Positions 30,910 to 38,999 of a stretch of 64,000 nucleotides of DNA are shown one piece after another. The position numbers and the translations under genes were made by a program. How positions within the stretch are numbered: position 1 is the stretch's first letter; each line of letters begins with the position of its first letter. The DNA is from a virus, in the IMG/VR virus record IMGVR_UViG_3300017917_000199, positions 1 to 64,000 of that record; one strand, written 5' to 3'. The notes below the pieces were generated by a model, which had not been told where the DNA came from, made no database searches, and saw only the letters and a program-made list of their open reading frames with translations.

Positions 30910-31625
30910 TTTAAAATATCCAATGTTTTACGGAACCATTCTTGTACAGTAGGTGCTGCAAAGTATTTTTCTTTGATTGCTTTATATTTCTCTGGGTACT
31001 TTTCTAATGCTTTCATCATCTTAGTTGGGTTACCCATGTCATTTGCTGTAGCTGTAGGACCGATTATAATTTTAGCAATCTTATCTTTGTCGTTAGCAAC
31101 CAACTCTTTAGTCTCACGGTCTAGTAATCCTTTATAAGGACTCATCATTAGACTTTGATGACCAGGCAATGAACTCATGTTTGCCAAGTCAGCCCACATT
31201 GCATGTAATGTGCCGCCCTTCATTGTACTATCTGTATAATCGTGTGTATGTAATGGCTGCGCCGCTCTTGCGTTCTCAACTGCCATTAAATCGACTTGAA
31301 CAATTTCATCACCTACACCAGTAGGAACACCAACGTGTACGCTAACGCCTGTACGTGCTGCTGACATACCTTTTTCTTTGAAGTAATCTTCTAATGCTTT
31401 ACGACTTAGTTTTAATTCTTTTGCGGGAAACGCTTTCATCAATTCTTCTGCATCAATCAATGCGTCAATATCAGAACTGATTTCTTTATGACCTGCACTA
31501 CCGATAGGGTACAAATGCACACCTGGTGGTAATACTTTTTCTAATGTAGCAACTGCTCTAGGAAAGTTTTCTTTCTTAATAGGAACAGCTCCTGGTATTA
31601 CATTTCCGCCTTCAAATAAATTCAT
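30906..31625 (-). CDS. Polymerase-beta-fold nucleotidyltransferase
   Basis: 239 residues. IGSAGHKEISSDIDALI (41-57) is the hG[GS]...DxD signature with D52 and D54; VQVDLM (109-114) gives the third Asp (D112). All three catalytic acids are present. Could add AMP/CMP to protein or RNA. Start MNLFEGG is not a clear capsid signal. ATGA-linked with the 757-residue ligase/HxGH protein, so the two likely work together; third nucleotidyl-transfer fold in this region along with the 733-residue protein. Confidence 0.75.
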   Translation of the reverse strand: MNLFEGGNVIPGAVPIKKENFPRAVATLEKVLPPGVHLYPIGSAGHKEISSDIDALIDAEELMKAFPAKELKLSRKALEDYFKEKGMSAARTGVSVHVGVPTGVGDEIVQVDLMAVENARAAQPLHTHDYTDSTMKGGTLHAMWADLANMSSLPGHQSLMMSPYKGLLDRETKELVANDKDKIAKIIIGPTATANDMGNPTKMMKALEKYPEKYKAIKEKYFAAPTVQEWFRKTLDILK

Positions 31626-31626
31626 A

Positions 31627-32013
31627 TTAGTAACTCAACTTAACAAAATTTACACCACCGCTGTTTAAATCAACAACTTTTGCTCTTAAAAATACAAAGT
31701 TGCCTTCAATGTTTGTATATACGCTTGCATTGCTTGCAATCTTTGGTGCTGTGTTTGCAGGAGCATTTGCGTTTGCTTCTAGCTCATAAACTTTGAACCA
31801 GTCAGTACTAGAAGGTGTTGTAGCTAAACTTGCCTCAATGACAATATTACCAGTCAACTCAGTGGCTTTGATATTGACAGTTTGTAAATCTTTATTACCT
31901 AAATAATATGCAGCAGCCGGTTGGCTAGTACCAGTGACTGTATAGGGTGCACCGTTACCTGGATTTATATATGTTGTTTGAGGCAACAATATTAGTGTTG
32001 TGGTTTGGCTCAT
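31627..32013 (-). CDS. Probable small virion protein, beta-rich
   Basis: 128 residues, rich in Thr/Ala/Asn and predicted beta strands (TTTLILLPQTTYINPGNGAP; VYTNIEGNFVFLRAKVV). Composition like tail or head decoration proteins. ATGA overlap with the 55-residue gene upstream, driven by the same late promoter. Confidence 0.5.
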   Translation of the reverse strand: MSQTTTLILLPQTTYINPGNGAPYTVTGTSQPAAAYYLGNKDLQTVNIKATELTGNIVIEASLATTPSSTDWFKVYELEANANAPANTAPKIASNASVYTNIEGNFVFLRAKVVDLNSGGVNFVKLSY

Positions 32014-32177
32014 GCTGATACGACCTCAACCACAACACCCTCACCCACTAATTCTTGGGCGACTTGTTCTAATGCTGTTTTTACATCGTTATTAACAAGA
32101 CCACCATTATCAGTGTCTGAATCTTTAACGATTTTGCTGAATTTAACGACTAAAACGTCTTCTACAATCTTTGCCAT
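32010..32177 (-). CDS. 55-residue hypothetical protein
   Basis: Reads MAKIVEDVLVVKFSKIVKDS and ends EGVVVEVVSA. Acidic, alternating hydrophobic pattern. Its stop overlaps the next start (ATGA), and a late promoter lies 24 bases upstream with TAGGGTA as possible SD. First gene of a late operon that runs to the ligase-like protein. No known function. Confidence 0.6.
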   Translation of the reverse strand: MAKIVEDVLVVKFSKIVKDSDTDNGGLVNNDVKTALEQVAQELVGEGVVVEVVSA

Positions 32178-32201
32178 GGTAAATACCCTATAGTAATAGA
32201 G

Positions 32202-32209
32202 TATTTATC
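32202..32209 (-). promoter_or_regulatory. Late promoter GATAAATA
   Basis: GATAAATACT on the minus strand, in the gap after the 243-residue gene; drives 32177-28636. Confidence 0.62.
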
Positions 32210-32213
32210 ACTT

Positions 32214-32945
32214 TTAGATATTATCTGGACGCTTTTCTAGCTTGTACTTTTTACCGAGAATGTCACCATGCATTAGTGCTAAGTAGCTTAGTGTAGATTC
32301 GTCATCATAATCAATGAAATGTGCCGAACTTGTCCATCTAAAATGCCAGATTCCCCATCGTTTAGGGTCACGGTTCATCCAACGCTTTAATGCATTACTG
32401 GGATGCAGTGTCTTTTGACGGTTAATTGTTTCTTTAAATTCATCTAAAAACCCGTCTTCAACACGCTTAGATTTCAAATATATTCGATATTTGTGTTTAG
32501 GTTCTTCAACAAAGTGTTTGACCCCAGCATATTGACTAGTTTGAACCTGTGTATAGTCTGGATTATACATAGGACCAAGCTCTTGTGCAATTGCTTGTAA
32601 TTTTGATAAATCGTTACAAAAAATAGCAACAGTATCACCCTCAATACGCATAGACATATCTTTAGTTTTCTTACGGGTATTCTGTAAGTTAAGCAAAGTT
32701 TTTAATGCATTTTGATTTTGAATTACATCAGGTAAGTCAGCTTTTTTGATAGAGCCGAATCTGTTACTTTTGCCTGCAATCTTATTGTCAAATTCGGCAG
32801 CCGTCTTACACCACCAAATGTATCTCGCACAAGGGATGTTTACCCTCATGCGATACTCGTAATTGTTATAGTATGTATTGTCCCGATACTCATAATAATT
32901 GATACCGGGAACATTATCAACTGACTTCAATAATCCCATCTTCAT
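32214..32945 (-). CDS. Conserved hypothetical protein after clpA
   Basis: 243 residues (an alternative ATG two codons in is equally placed). Rich in Tyr, Trp, Arg and Lys (YYEYRDNTYYNNYEYRMR; RKKTKDMSMRIEGDTVAIF; PKHKYRIYLKSKR), suggesting nucleic-acid contact. Begins inside the clpA end. Not recognised. Confidence 0.55.
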   Translation of the reverse strand: MKMGLLKSVDNVPGINYYEYRDNTYYNNYEYRMRVNIPCARYIWWCKTAAEFDNKIAGKSNRFGSIKKADLPDVIQNQNALKTLLNLQNTRKKTKDMSMRIEGDTVAIFCNDLSKLQAIAQELGPMYNPDYTQVQTSQYAGVKHFVEEPKHKYRIYLKSKRVEDGFLDEFKETINRQKTLHPSNALKRWMNRDPKRWGIWHFRWTSSAHFIDYDDESTLSYLALMHGDILGKKYKLEKRPDNI

Positions 32946-35187
32946 TCACCCTTGCGTTAGTAGCTTGAACAGAATTGAACTCAATTCCATCACCGTTCAT
33001 TACACATGTAATATTAGCATTTTTGATACGCTCAAACAAGATTTTTTTAGATAGAGGCACCCTAATCAATTCGTCAATCTTACGTGCTAGAGGACGTGCG
33101 CCCATTTTCTTGTCATAACCTTTGTCTGCCAAATATTCAATGACAGGCTCGGTTAGGTTCAATGTGATGTTGTGCTTATCCAACAGTGTTTTCTTGAGGT
33201 CTTCAGTGAATTTAACAACAATCTTCTTAATCGCAAGCATGTCAAGTTTACCGAACTTGCAAACAAGATCCAAACGATTACGGAATTCAGGCTTGAAGAA
33301 TTCTTTCAGTGCTTTGTCATCTTCACCTGTACGCTCTTGTGTACCGAAACCAATGTTATTACGTTCGTTGTCACTAGAACCCAAGTTACTGGTCATAATG
33401 ATGATAGTGTTCTTACAGTTCACTTCTTTACCATTACTACCTGTGATTCGACCTTCATCAAGGATCTGCAGGAAGATGTTGAAAATATCAGGATGAGCCT
33501 TTTCAACTTCGTCAAACAACATGATTGAGTGTGGATTCTTACTCAAGTCGCTGATTAGTCTACCACCACCAACTTGACTGTCACCGAATCCAACATAACC
33601 AGGGGGAGGACCGATCAAGCTAGATACACTGTGCTTCTCTGAATATTCACTCATATCATACTTGAGCAATGGCATGTCAAGGTTCTTACTCAACAACTTA
33701 GCCAATTCTGTTTTACCTGTACCTGTTGGACCTAAGAACAAGAAACTAGCCATTGGCTTTGTTTCATTGTTAATGCCAGCAAAACTTACATAGACACGTT
33801 CAAGTACTTTGTTGACAGTTTCGTCCTGACCATATAGTTTGCCCTTAACGTTAACTTCAAGAGTATTAATACGGTCAAAGTTGTCACCTGAAAGTTTATC
33901 AGCAGGCACACCTGTGAATTTTTCTACTTGTTCGTAAATCAATTCTTTAGTAATTACTGCACCTTCATTGTTTGCAACACGTTGTTTAGCACAAGCCGCA
34001 TCAAGCAAATCAATGCTCTTATCAGGATTCTTACGGTCGTGAATGTAACGACCAGCTAATTCAACTGCTGTACTAATTGCGTCTTGTTCGATTTCAACAT
34101 GATGGAACTCAGCCAAACGTGTAGACAATCCAGAAAGAATGCGTACAGTAGATTCTTGGCTAGGTTCATCAACACCAACACGATAGAATCGACGCATCAA
34201 TGCACGATCCTTTTCGAAAGATTCGTAGAATTCTTCCCATGTAGTGCTTGCGATAACTTTCAGTGTTCCCTTAGTAATTGCAGGCTTAATCATATTGGCA
34301 AAGTCAACTGATCCGTTGTTAGAACCACCTGCACCCTGCATAGTATGTGCTTCATCAATGAACAGAATAGCTTTCTTCTTACTGTTCAATGCGTCAATAA
34401 CCAGTTTGACTTTTTCTTCAAAGTCACCGCGATACTTACTACCAGCAAGCAACGCACCAACTTCAAGGCTGTAAAGTTCATGGTCTTTTAAGAATTCAGG
34501 AATATCATTCTCGTGGATTTTTAGTGCAAGACCTTCAGCAATAGCTGTTTTACCTACACCAGGATCACCTACCATCAATACGTTACTCTTAAATTTCTTA
34601 GCAAGAACATTAACGATATCGTCAATTTCTTTTGTGCGACCAATCAGTGGTTCAATCTTACCAGCTGCTGCCAATTGAGTTAGATTAACAGTGTATTCTT
34701 CCAGAATTTCATTGGCTTGGTCATCTGTAAGTTTGTTAGTTGTTTCACTGTTCTTATAATGTTTCTGCCAGTGTGCAACAAACTCATTCTTGTTGACACC
34801 GTATTTTAGCAAGTAGTAATGGGCATGACTGTTACCTTCACTTGCGATAGAAAGATACAAGTCAACAGTTGTAACTTGACGGCGGCCAGTAAACAAAACT
34901 TGTGTCACACTACGATTCATTACTCGTTCAAGTGAGTTTGTTCGTTTGGGTTGGACTTCTTCCTGTACATCCTTCACAACGATTGCGTGTAGGCTATCCA
35001 AATAAGCAACAACATCTTGTGTCATTGCATCAACTTCAACGCCAAAACTATCTAAACACTTTTTAAATGGCTGATGCGTAATCAGTGCCAATAGCAAGTG
35101 TTCAATTGTGCAATATTGGTGGTTACGTTCTTTAGCATACTCAATGGCATGCTCGATGATGCTTTCAATTTCGGGACTGTTTTGCAC
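32917..35187 (-). CDS. clpA: ClpA-like AAA+ unfoldase with ClpP-docking loop
   Basis: 756 residues from GTG 35187 (AAAGGAAAC as SD), which aligns with the ClpA N-terminus; a longer reading would overlap dnaJ. N-domain IEHAIEYAKERNHQYCTIEHLLLAL; AAA1 Walker A GDPGVGKTAIAEG (about 208) and Walker B LFIDEAHTM; AAA2 Walker A GPTGTGKTELAK (about 480). NNIGFGTQERTGED carries an IGF tripeptide where ClpA and ClpX dock on ClpP. No clpP gene is here, so it would recruit host ClpP. Directly behind dnaJ: a phage-borne unfolding/degradation pair. Confidence 0.92.
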   Translation of the reverse strand: MQNSPEIESIIEHAIEYAKERNHQYCTIEHLLLALITHQPFKKCLDSFGVEVDAMTQDVVAYLDSLHAIVVKDVQEEVQPKRTNSLERVMNRSVTQVLFTGRRQVTTVDLYLSIASEGNSHAHYYLLKYGVNKNEFVAHWQKHYKNSETTNKLTDDQANEILEEYTVNLTQLAAAGKIEPLIGRTKEIDDIVNVLAKKFKSNVLMVGDPGVGKTAIAEGLALKIHENDIPEFLKDHELYSLEVGALLAGSKYRGDFEEKVKLVIDALNSKKKAILFIDEAHTMQGAGGSNNGSVDFANMIKPAITKGTLKVIASTTWEEFYESFEKDRALMRRFYRVGVDEPSQESTVRILSGLSTRLAEFHHVEIEQDAISTAVELAGRYIHDRKNPDKSIDLLDAACAKQRVANNEGAVITKELIYEQVEKFTGVPADKLSGDNFDRINTLEVNVKGKLYGQDETVNKVLERVYVSFAGINNETKPMASFLFLGPTGTGKTELAKLLSKNLDMPLLKYDMSEYSEKHSVSSLIGPPPGYVGFGDSQVGGGRLISDLSKNPHSIMLFDEVEKAHPDIFNIFLQILDEGRITGSNGKEVNCKNTIIIMTSNLGSSDNERNNIGFGTQERTGEDDKALKEFFKPEFRNRLDLVCKFGKLDMLAIKKIVVKFTEDLKKTLLDKHNITLNLTEPVIEYLADKGYDKKMGARPLARKIDELIRVPLSKKILFERIKNANITCVMNGDGIEFNSVQATNARVNEDGIIEVS

Positions 35188-35203
35188 TATAGTTTCCTTT
35201 AAG

Positions 35204-36031
35204 TTATTTGTTTTTGGCTTGAAGAATGCTATTTTTAATAGCAGAGTCAATTTTATCAGGGACGAATGGTTTAATCAAGATGATTTGGTCTCCAAACAAG
35301 TTTGTATTTGGAATGGGCATTCCTTGACCTGCAATCTTCAACTGCATATGCGGCTGCGTATTTTCTGGTACCGTGACTGTGAAAGTTTTTCCCGAAATCG
35401 TTGTGAATTCAAACTCTCCGCCCGCAATTAAATCTAATACAGAAACTCGTTGGTTACAGTAAAGGTCGTTCCCATTTCTTTCGAACTTTAAATGTGGTCT
35501 GATTTTAAATTCTACAAGCAAACTTGCACCATCAATCATATTATCAAAACGTACTTGTCCACCGTCTGGGATTCCTTTGGGCACCTTAATTGTTATTACA
35601 TGATTTCCTTTTGGTGTTTGTAACTGCAATGTTTGTTCTGCACCATTGTAGACTTGTTCCAAATCAACTACCACTACCGTCCTAAACATTTGCGGTTGTT
35701 GTTGTCGTTGTTGGTGATGCCCAAACATTTGACTAAAGAGGTCGTTCATGTCAAATCCATTGACATTAAAACTGAACCCTCCGGGCCCAAAACCAGCCCC
35801 ACCAAATGGCCCGGGTCCTGGACCAAAGCCCCCTGGTCTGTTAAAAGGGTTCTCGTACTCTTGTCTTTTTTGTGGATCTGAAAGAATGCGGTACGCTTCT
35901 TCGATTTTTTGGAATGTAGCAGTATCACCACCTCGATCTGGGTGGTGTTGTCCTGCTAATTTGCGATATGCTTTTTTGATTTCGTCTGGGGTAGCGTTTC
36001 TGTCTACCCCTAAGGTTTTAAAATGGTCCAT
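35204..36031 (-). CDS. dnaJ: DnaJ/CbpA-type co-chaperone
   Basis: 275 residues. J-domain 1-66 with HPDRGGD in place of the usual HPD tripeptide context (HPD present), Gly/Phe-rich linker ([20 protein letters not shown]), then two C-terminal substrate-binding beta domains. No CxxCxGxG zinc fingers, so type II (CbpA-like). Delivers substrates to host DnaK. Perfect sigma-70 promoter; the -10 ends 6 bases before ATG and no SD is visible, so leaderless. Followed after 16 bases by clpA. Confidence 0.93.
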   Translation of the reverse strand: MDHFKTLGVDRNATPDEIKKAYRKLAGQHHPDRGGDTATFQKIEEAYRILSDPQKRQEYENPFNRPGGFGPGPGPFGGAGFGPGGFSFNVNGFDMNDLFSQMFGHHQQRQQQPQMFRTVVVVDLEQVYNGAEQTLQLQTPKGNHVITIKVPKGIPDGGQVRFDNMIDGASLLVEFKIRPHLKFERNGNDLYCNQRVSVLDLIAGGEFEFTTISGKTFTVTVPENTQPHMQLKIAGQGMPIPNTNLFGDQIILIKPFVPDKIDSAIKNSILQAKNK

Positions 36032-36037
36032 ATATTG

Positions 36038-36066
36038 ATTTTAACAGAGTAACTGTTAGTTGTCAA
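36038..36066 (-). promoter_or_regulatory. Sigma-70 promoter for dnaJ-clpA, leaderless
   Basis: Minus strand: TTGACA (36066-36061), 17-base spacer, TAAAAT (36043-36038), then CAATAT and ATG. Textbook spacing; overlaps the holin stop codon. Confidence 0.82.
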
Positions 36067-36069
36067 TAT

Positions 36070-36603
36070 TTATTTGGCAGCACCTTCAATTTTTTCTTTT
36101 GTGCGGCCATATGCAGCAATACCTAGAACTGCACCCATTGCTACGTGATACAAACCTGCACCTTGCAGTGTCAAGGGTTGCCATTGACTAGTCACATTAC
36201 CTTTACTTAATGCTTGTAATATTGACCATAAAATAGGGAACAACACAAAGTCTGCTGTACATGTTGCCATATACACCCAGCCCATTACAGGGCGCCACTT
36301 TTTATTGATCCAATCTGTATTGTCATTTGCAACTAACACATCTGCACCTTGGGCAGCATTAGAACCTGCTTGTGTTAAGTTAGGCTGAGGTTGTGGTTGT
36401 TGCTGTAGACCGCTGTAGTTATTTACAGCAGCGGTTCCAAAATTGTTTGGTGAACCATATGCTGACATTGATGGACTTCCAAACTTACTACCTTGCGGAA
36501 ATTGTTGTATAGTTGGATCAGCAGCCAATTGTTCGTGGTGCTCATCGTCTAGTGCCATGGGCTGTTCAAATCCAGCCTTCTTAGGTAAAATAGTCTGTGC
36601 CAT
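36070..36603 (-). CDS. Holin (3-TM family)
   Basis: 177 residues. A 95-residue Gln/Pro/Asn-rich cytoplasmic part is followed by NKKWRPVMGWVYMATCTADF and LQGAGLYHVAMGAVLGIAAY, the pattern of the three-transmembrane holin family seen in aquatic phages and gene-transfer agents. Would open the inner membrane for the GH19 endolysin at 47435-48058. Lies in a late operon with two virion-like genes. Confidence 0.75.
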   Translation of the reverse strand: MAQTILPKKAGFEQPMALDDEHHEQLAADPTIQQFPQGSKFGSPSMSAYGSPNNFGTAAVNNYSGLQQQPQPQPNLTQAGSNAAQGADVLVANDNTDWINKKWRPVMGWVYMATCTADFVLFPILWSILQALSKGNVTSQWQPLTLQGAGLYHVAMGAVLGIAAYGRTKEKIEGAAK

Positions 36604-36605
36604 TT

Positions 36606-37154
36606 TTATAGTCCTGCTATTGTTTTAAAATCACGAATTTCTTTGTCTTGGCTATCAAAAATATCTTTAGTTTCTAATCCAGCAATTTCACGCATTTCGT
36701 TTATTTCTTGTTCTTTTTCAACCTTCATACGATATTCGTGCGGGCTTAAAACGATTGCTGATTTTAGAAGACTTACATCTGGCTTGTATTCTTTATCATC
36801 CACAACAACTGTCCATTCATTTAATTTAAGTGCGGTTAATGTTTTTAAATCACTTAGTAATTCTACGATTCTTTCTGGAACTTTCGTTCTACGATCCATT
36901 TCTACAAAAACCAAATACTTACCCGGAGAAACTTCCCCTTCGCTTACTTGTGCATCTAACACAAAATCATATCCGCGTTCAAACCAATCAGCTAAATCAC
37001 TACCTGCTAATTCACCGGAGACAGTAAATGCTAATGTAACTATCTCACTATCTTCACCCATTTTAGCTGAGTATTCATCAACCGTAACTTCGGGAACGAT
37101 TTGTCCTTCAAAATCGTGATAGTCTAACCCTTCAAATAACTTACTATTGCTCAT
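36606..37154 (-). CDS. Conserved hypothetical with duplicated [RT]-x-IAGL tail motif
   Basis: 182 residues. Beta-rich front with acidic character; the C-terminus contains EINEMREIAGLETKDI and again EIRDFKTIAGL, an internal repeat. The 706-residue head protein ends in a similar DWKKLAGIK, so this short motif recurs. Could be a docking peptide for head or tail assembly. Not otherwise recognised. Confidence 0.6.
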   Translation of the reverse strand: MSNSKLFEGLDYHDFEGQIVPEVTVDEYSAKMGEDSEIVTLAFTVSGELAGSDLADWFERGYDFVLDAQVSEGEVSPGKYLVFVEMDRRTKVPERIVELLSDLKTLTALKLNEWTVVVDDKEYKPDVSLLKSAIVLSPHEYRMKVEKEQEINEMREIAGLETKDIFDSQDKEIRDFKTIAGL

Positions 37155-37159
37155 AATCT

Positions 37160-37750
37160 TTACATTGTTGGTGTAGTTGTTCCAGGCTGTTCAGCAGCTT
37201 GACCTGTCTGTTCTTCGTCACCTTCTGTTTCGCCTTCGTCTAAATCTTCTTCATAGCTATCATCTAAATCTTGCAAGTCGATTGTTTGATCCGCTAAGTC
37301 AATAGATCCTTGACGTATTTCGTTCATTAGTTCTTTTGGCATTTCAATAAGAACTAACCAAATTTCTTTTTCTTTACTCTTGGGATATCTTGTACCAGGA
37401 ATGTAATCTTCGTAATTTTCAACTGCAATAGGTACTTTGATTTTTGTCTTTTTAAACTTCAATTTGCAGCCGATTGAAACTAAACGTTTTGCTCCTGCTG
37501 GATCGGGCATGAGTTTGTAAGGATACATGAATATGCAACTAACACTGTATCTACGAACTGTAGGACCTTGAACAAGTTCACCTAGTTCCCAGTTTTTAAA
37601 TGCATATAGGTCGGCTTCGTCTAATACACGTTCAAAGTCTAAAAGTGTAGACATAGAACCGTCGCTAGTGAAGATTCCCTTGACGGTATCAACAATGCTT
37701 ACAAAGTCAACATCATTGAAAAATTTATCGGCTGTTTTGTCATCTATCAT
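37160..37750 (-). CDS. Conserved hypothetical late protein
   Basis: 196 residues. Mixed alpha/beta body (residues 1-150) and a strongly acidic, Gln/Thr-rich tail (DSYEEDLDEGETEGDEEQ). First gene of the late operon ending in the holin. A late element ends 7 bases before the ATG with no SD. Likely virion or assembly factor by context only. Confidence 0.58.
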   Translation of the reverse strand: MIDDKTADKFFNDVDFVSIVDTVKGIFTSDGSMSTLLDFERVLDEADLYAFKNWELGELVQGPTVRRYSVSCIFMYPYKLMPDPAGAKRLVSIGCKLKFKKTKIKVPIAVENYEDYIPGTRYPKSKEKEIWLVLIEMPKELMNEIRQGSIDLADQTIDLQDLDDSYEEDLDEGETEGDEEQTGQAAEQPGTTTPTM

Positions 37751-37757
37751 AGTTAAG

Positions 37758-37765
37758 TATTTATC
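37758..37765 (-). promoter_or_regulatory. Late promoter GATAAATA, near-leaderless
   Basis: GATAAATACT on the minus strand, 7 bases to ATG 37750. Lies in the 174-base divergent spacer that also serves phoH on the plus strand; the rest of that spacer is AT-rich with no frame. Confidence 0.6.
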
Positions 37766-37924
37766 ACAAAACTATTTTATATACTGATTATATTCCTGAT
37801 GAACAATACAGCCTAATATTTATGCAGGAAAATTGCGAAAAAACACTGCTATATTGCGAGGTTTTATATCTCTTAAATATCTTTGAGTGGTATGAGCACT
37901 CATGCTCTTAAAGGAGAAGTTAAC

Positions 37925-38716
37925 TTGAGCAAACGAAAAACCAGCGCATTACGCAAACAACAACAGGACACACGCTTTACACAGAATAGAAAATTTACGG
38001 ACGAACAGACATTTTACATGAATGAATCTAAAACTATTGACTTTTCACAGGCTCAACGAGCTATGAAAGTTGATAAACGTCCTATTCACTTAATCCCCAA
38101 AACAATAAACCAATCAAAATACATTGAGGCACTACTTGACGATGATACAGACATTGTTGTAGTTTCAGGCCCTGCGGGTACAGGTAAAACATATCTGGCT
38201 ATGCAGGCTGCTATCAAAGCTATGAAAGCAGGTGAGTGCGATAGAATTATTCTATCACGCCCTGCAATTGGTGTTGAAGATGAAGAACATGGGTTCTTAC
38301 CAGGTGATATTAATCAAAAGATGGAACCGTGGACAAGACCTTTGTTAGATGTGCTACGTGAATATTACACAGCAAGAGAAATAACCCACATGCTAGAAGA
38401 ACAAATAGTAGAAATAGCGCCCCTAGCATTCTGTAGAGGTCGAAATTTCAAGCATAGCTGGATAATATTAGACGAGGCTCAAAATGCAACCCCGGGTCAA
38501 CTTAAAATGATTATGACCAGAATCGGCAGCGGCAGTAAGATTGTAATTACTGGCGACATTGAACAAGCCGATCGTAAAACAGCCGACAACGGGCTACTAG
38601 ATTTACAAAATAGGTTGAGAAAGGGGGTGATTCCAGGGTTGCAGTTATGCTCATTCGACATTAAAGATGTCCAACGACATAAAATTATCGAGCACGTACT
38701 TAGCTTGTACGCATAA
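37925..38716 (+). CDS. phoH: PhoH-like ATPase, TTG start
   Basis: 263 residues, one of only two plus-strand genes. Start chosen at TTG 37925 because AAAGGAG lies 8 bases upstream; the longer in-frame reading has no SD. Walker A SGPAGTGKTYLAMQAA, then SRPAIGVEDEEHGFLPGD, Walker B WIILDEAQNATPGQ, sensor VITGDIEQ: all PhoH family motifs. Belongs to the SF1-like RNA/ATPase group, common in marine phages; physiological role unclear and not necessarily phosphate-linked. Converges on the 90-residue gene with a shared terminator. Confidence 0.92.
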   Translation: MSKRKTSALRKQQQDTRFTQNRKFTDEQTFYMNESKTIDFSQAQRAMKVDKRPIHLIPKTINQSKYIEALLDDDTDIVVVSGPAGTGKTYLAMQAAIKAMKAGECDRIILSRPAIGVEDEEHGFLPGDINQKMEPWTRPLLDVLREYYTAREITHMLEEQIVEIAPLAFCRGRNFKHSWIILDEAQNATPGQLKMIMTRIGSGSKIVITGDIEQADRKTADNGLLDLQNRLRKGVIPGLQLCSFDIKDVQRHKIIEHVLSLYA

Positions 38717-38720
38717 AAAA

Positions 38721-38735
38721 GGGGCTTTACGCCCC
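38721..38735. terminator. Bidirectional intrinsic terminator
   Basis: GGGGC/GCCCC stem with TTTAC loop, flanked by A6 on the left and T5 on the right, so it works for phoH (plus) and for the 90-residue gene (minus), whose stop lies in the loop. Confidence 0.85.
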
Positions 38736-38999
38736 TTTTTGACCAGCTGTAATAACAGCTTCTTTTTCTAGTTGTCCTATTAGATTAGGATAGATTTGTT
38801 TATAATATGTATCCATCTTCTCCCAATCAGTTTCAACCGTCTTACCCTCAATTACACACTTTTGTACCTGCTTGGTGGCATAATCCAGGATTACGTTGCA
38901 AGTTTGTAAGTCTGCCGGTTTTATCTTCTTCGACACTGCAACCTGTTCGTCAATTTGTCCCCCAGGTTTTCTCAAATAAGTAATCAATAAATATCTCAA
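38727..38999 (-). CDS. Conserved small protein after clamp loader
   Basis: 90 residues (MRYLLITYLRKPGGQIDEQV). Position directly after gp44 is where T4 has gp62, but it is half the length and shows no clamp-loader small-subunit features that I can see. The same type of small protein follows gp44 in many T4-like phages of aquatic bacteria. ATGA-coupled to gp44. Confidence 0.6.
   Translation of the reverse strand: MRYLLITYLRKPGGQIDEQVAVSKKIKPADLQTCNVILDYATKQVQKCVIEGKTVETDWEKMDTYYKQIYPNLIGQLEKEAVITAGQKGA

Noticed and set aside
38727-38999. Calling the gene after gp44 the clamp-loader small subunit gp62
   Set aside because: Only 90 residues against about 187 in T4 and no similarity I can point to; position alone is not enough.
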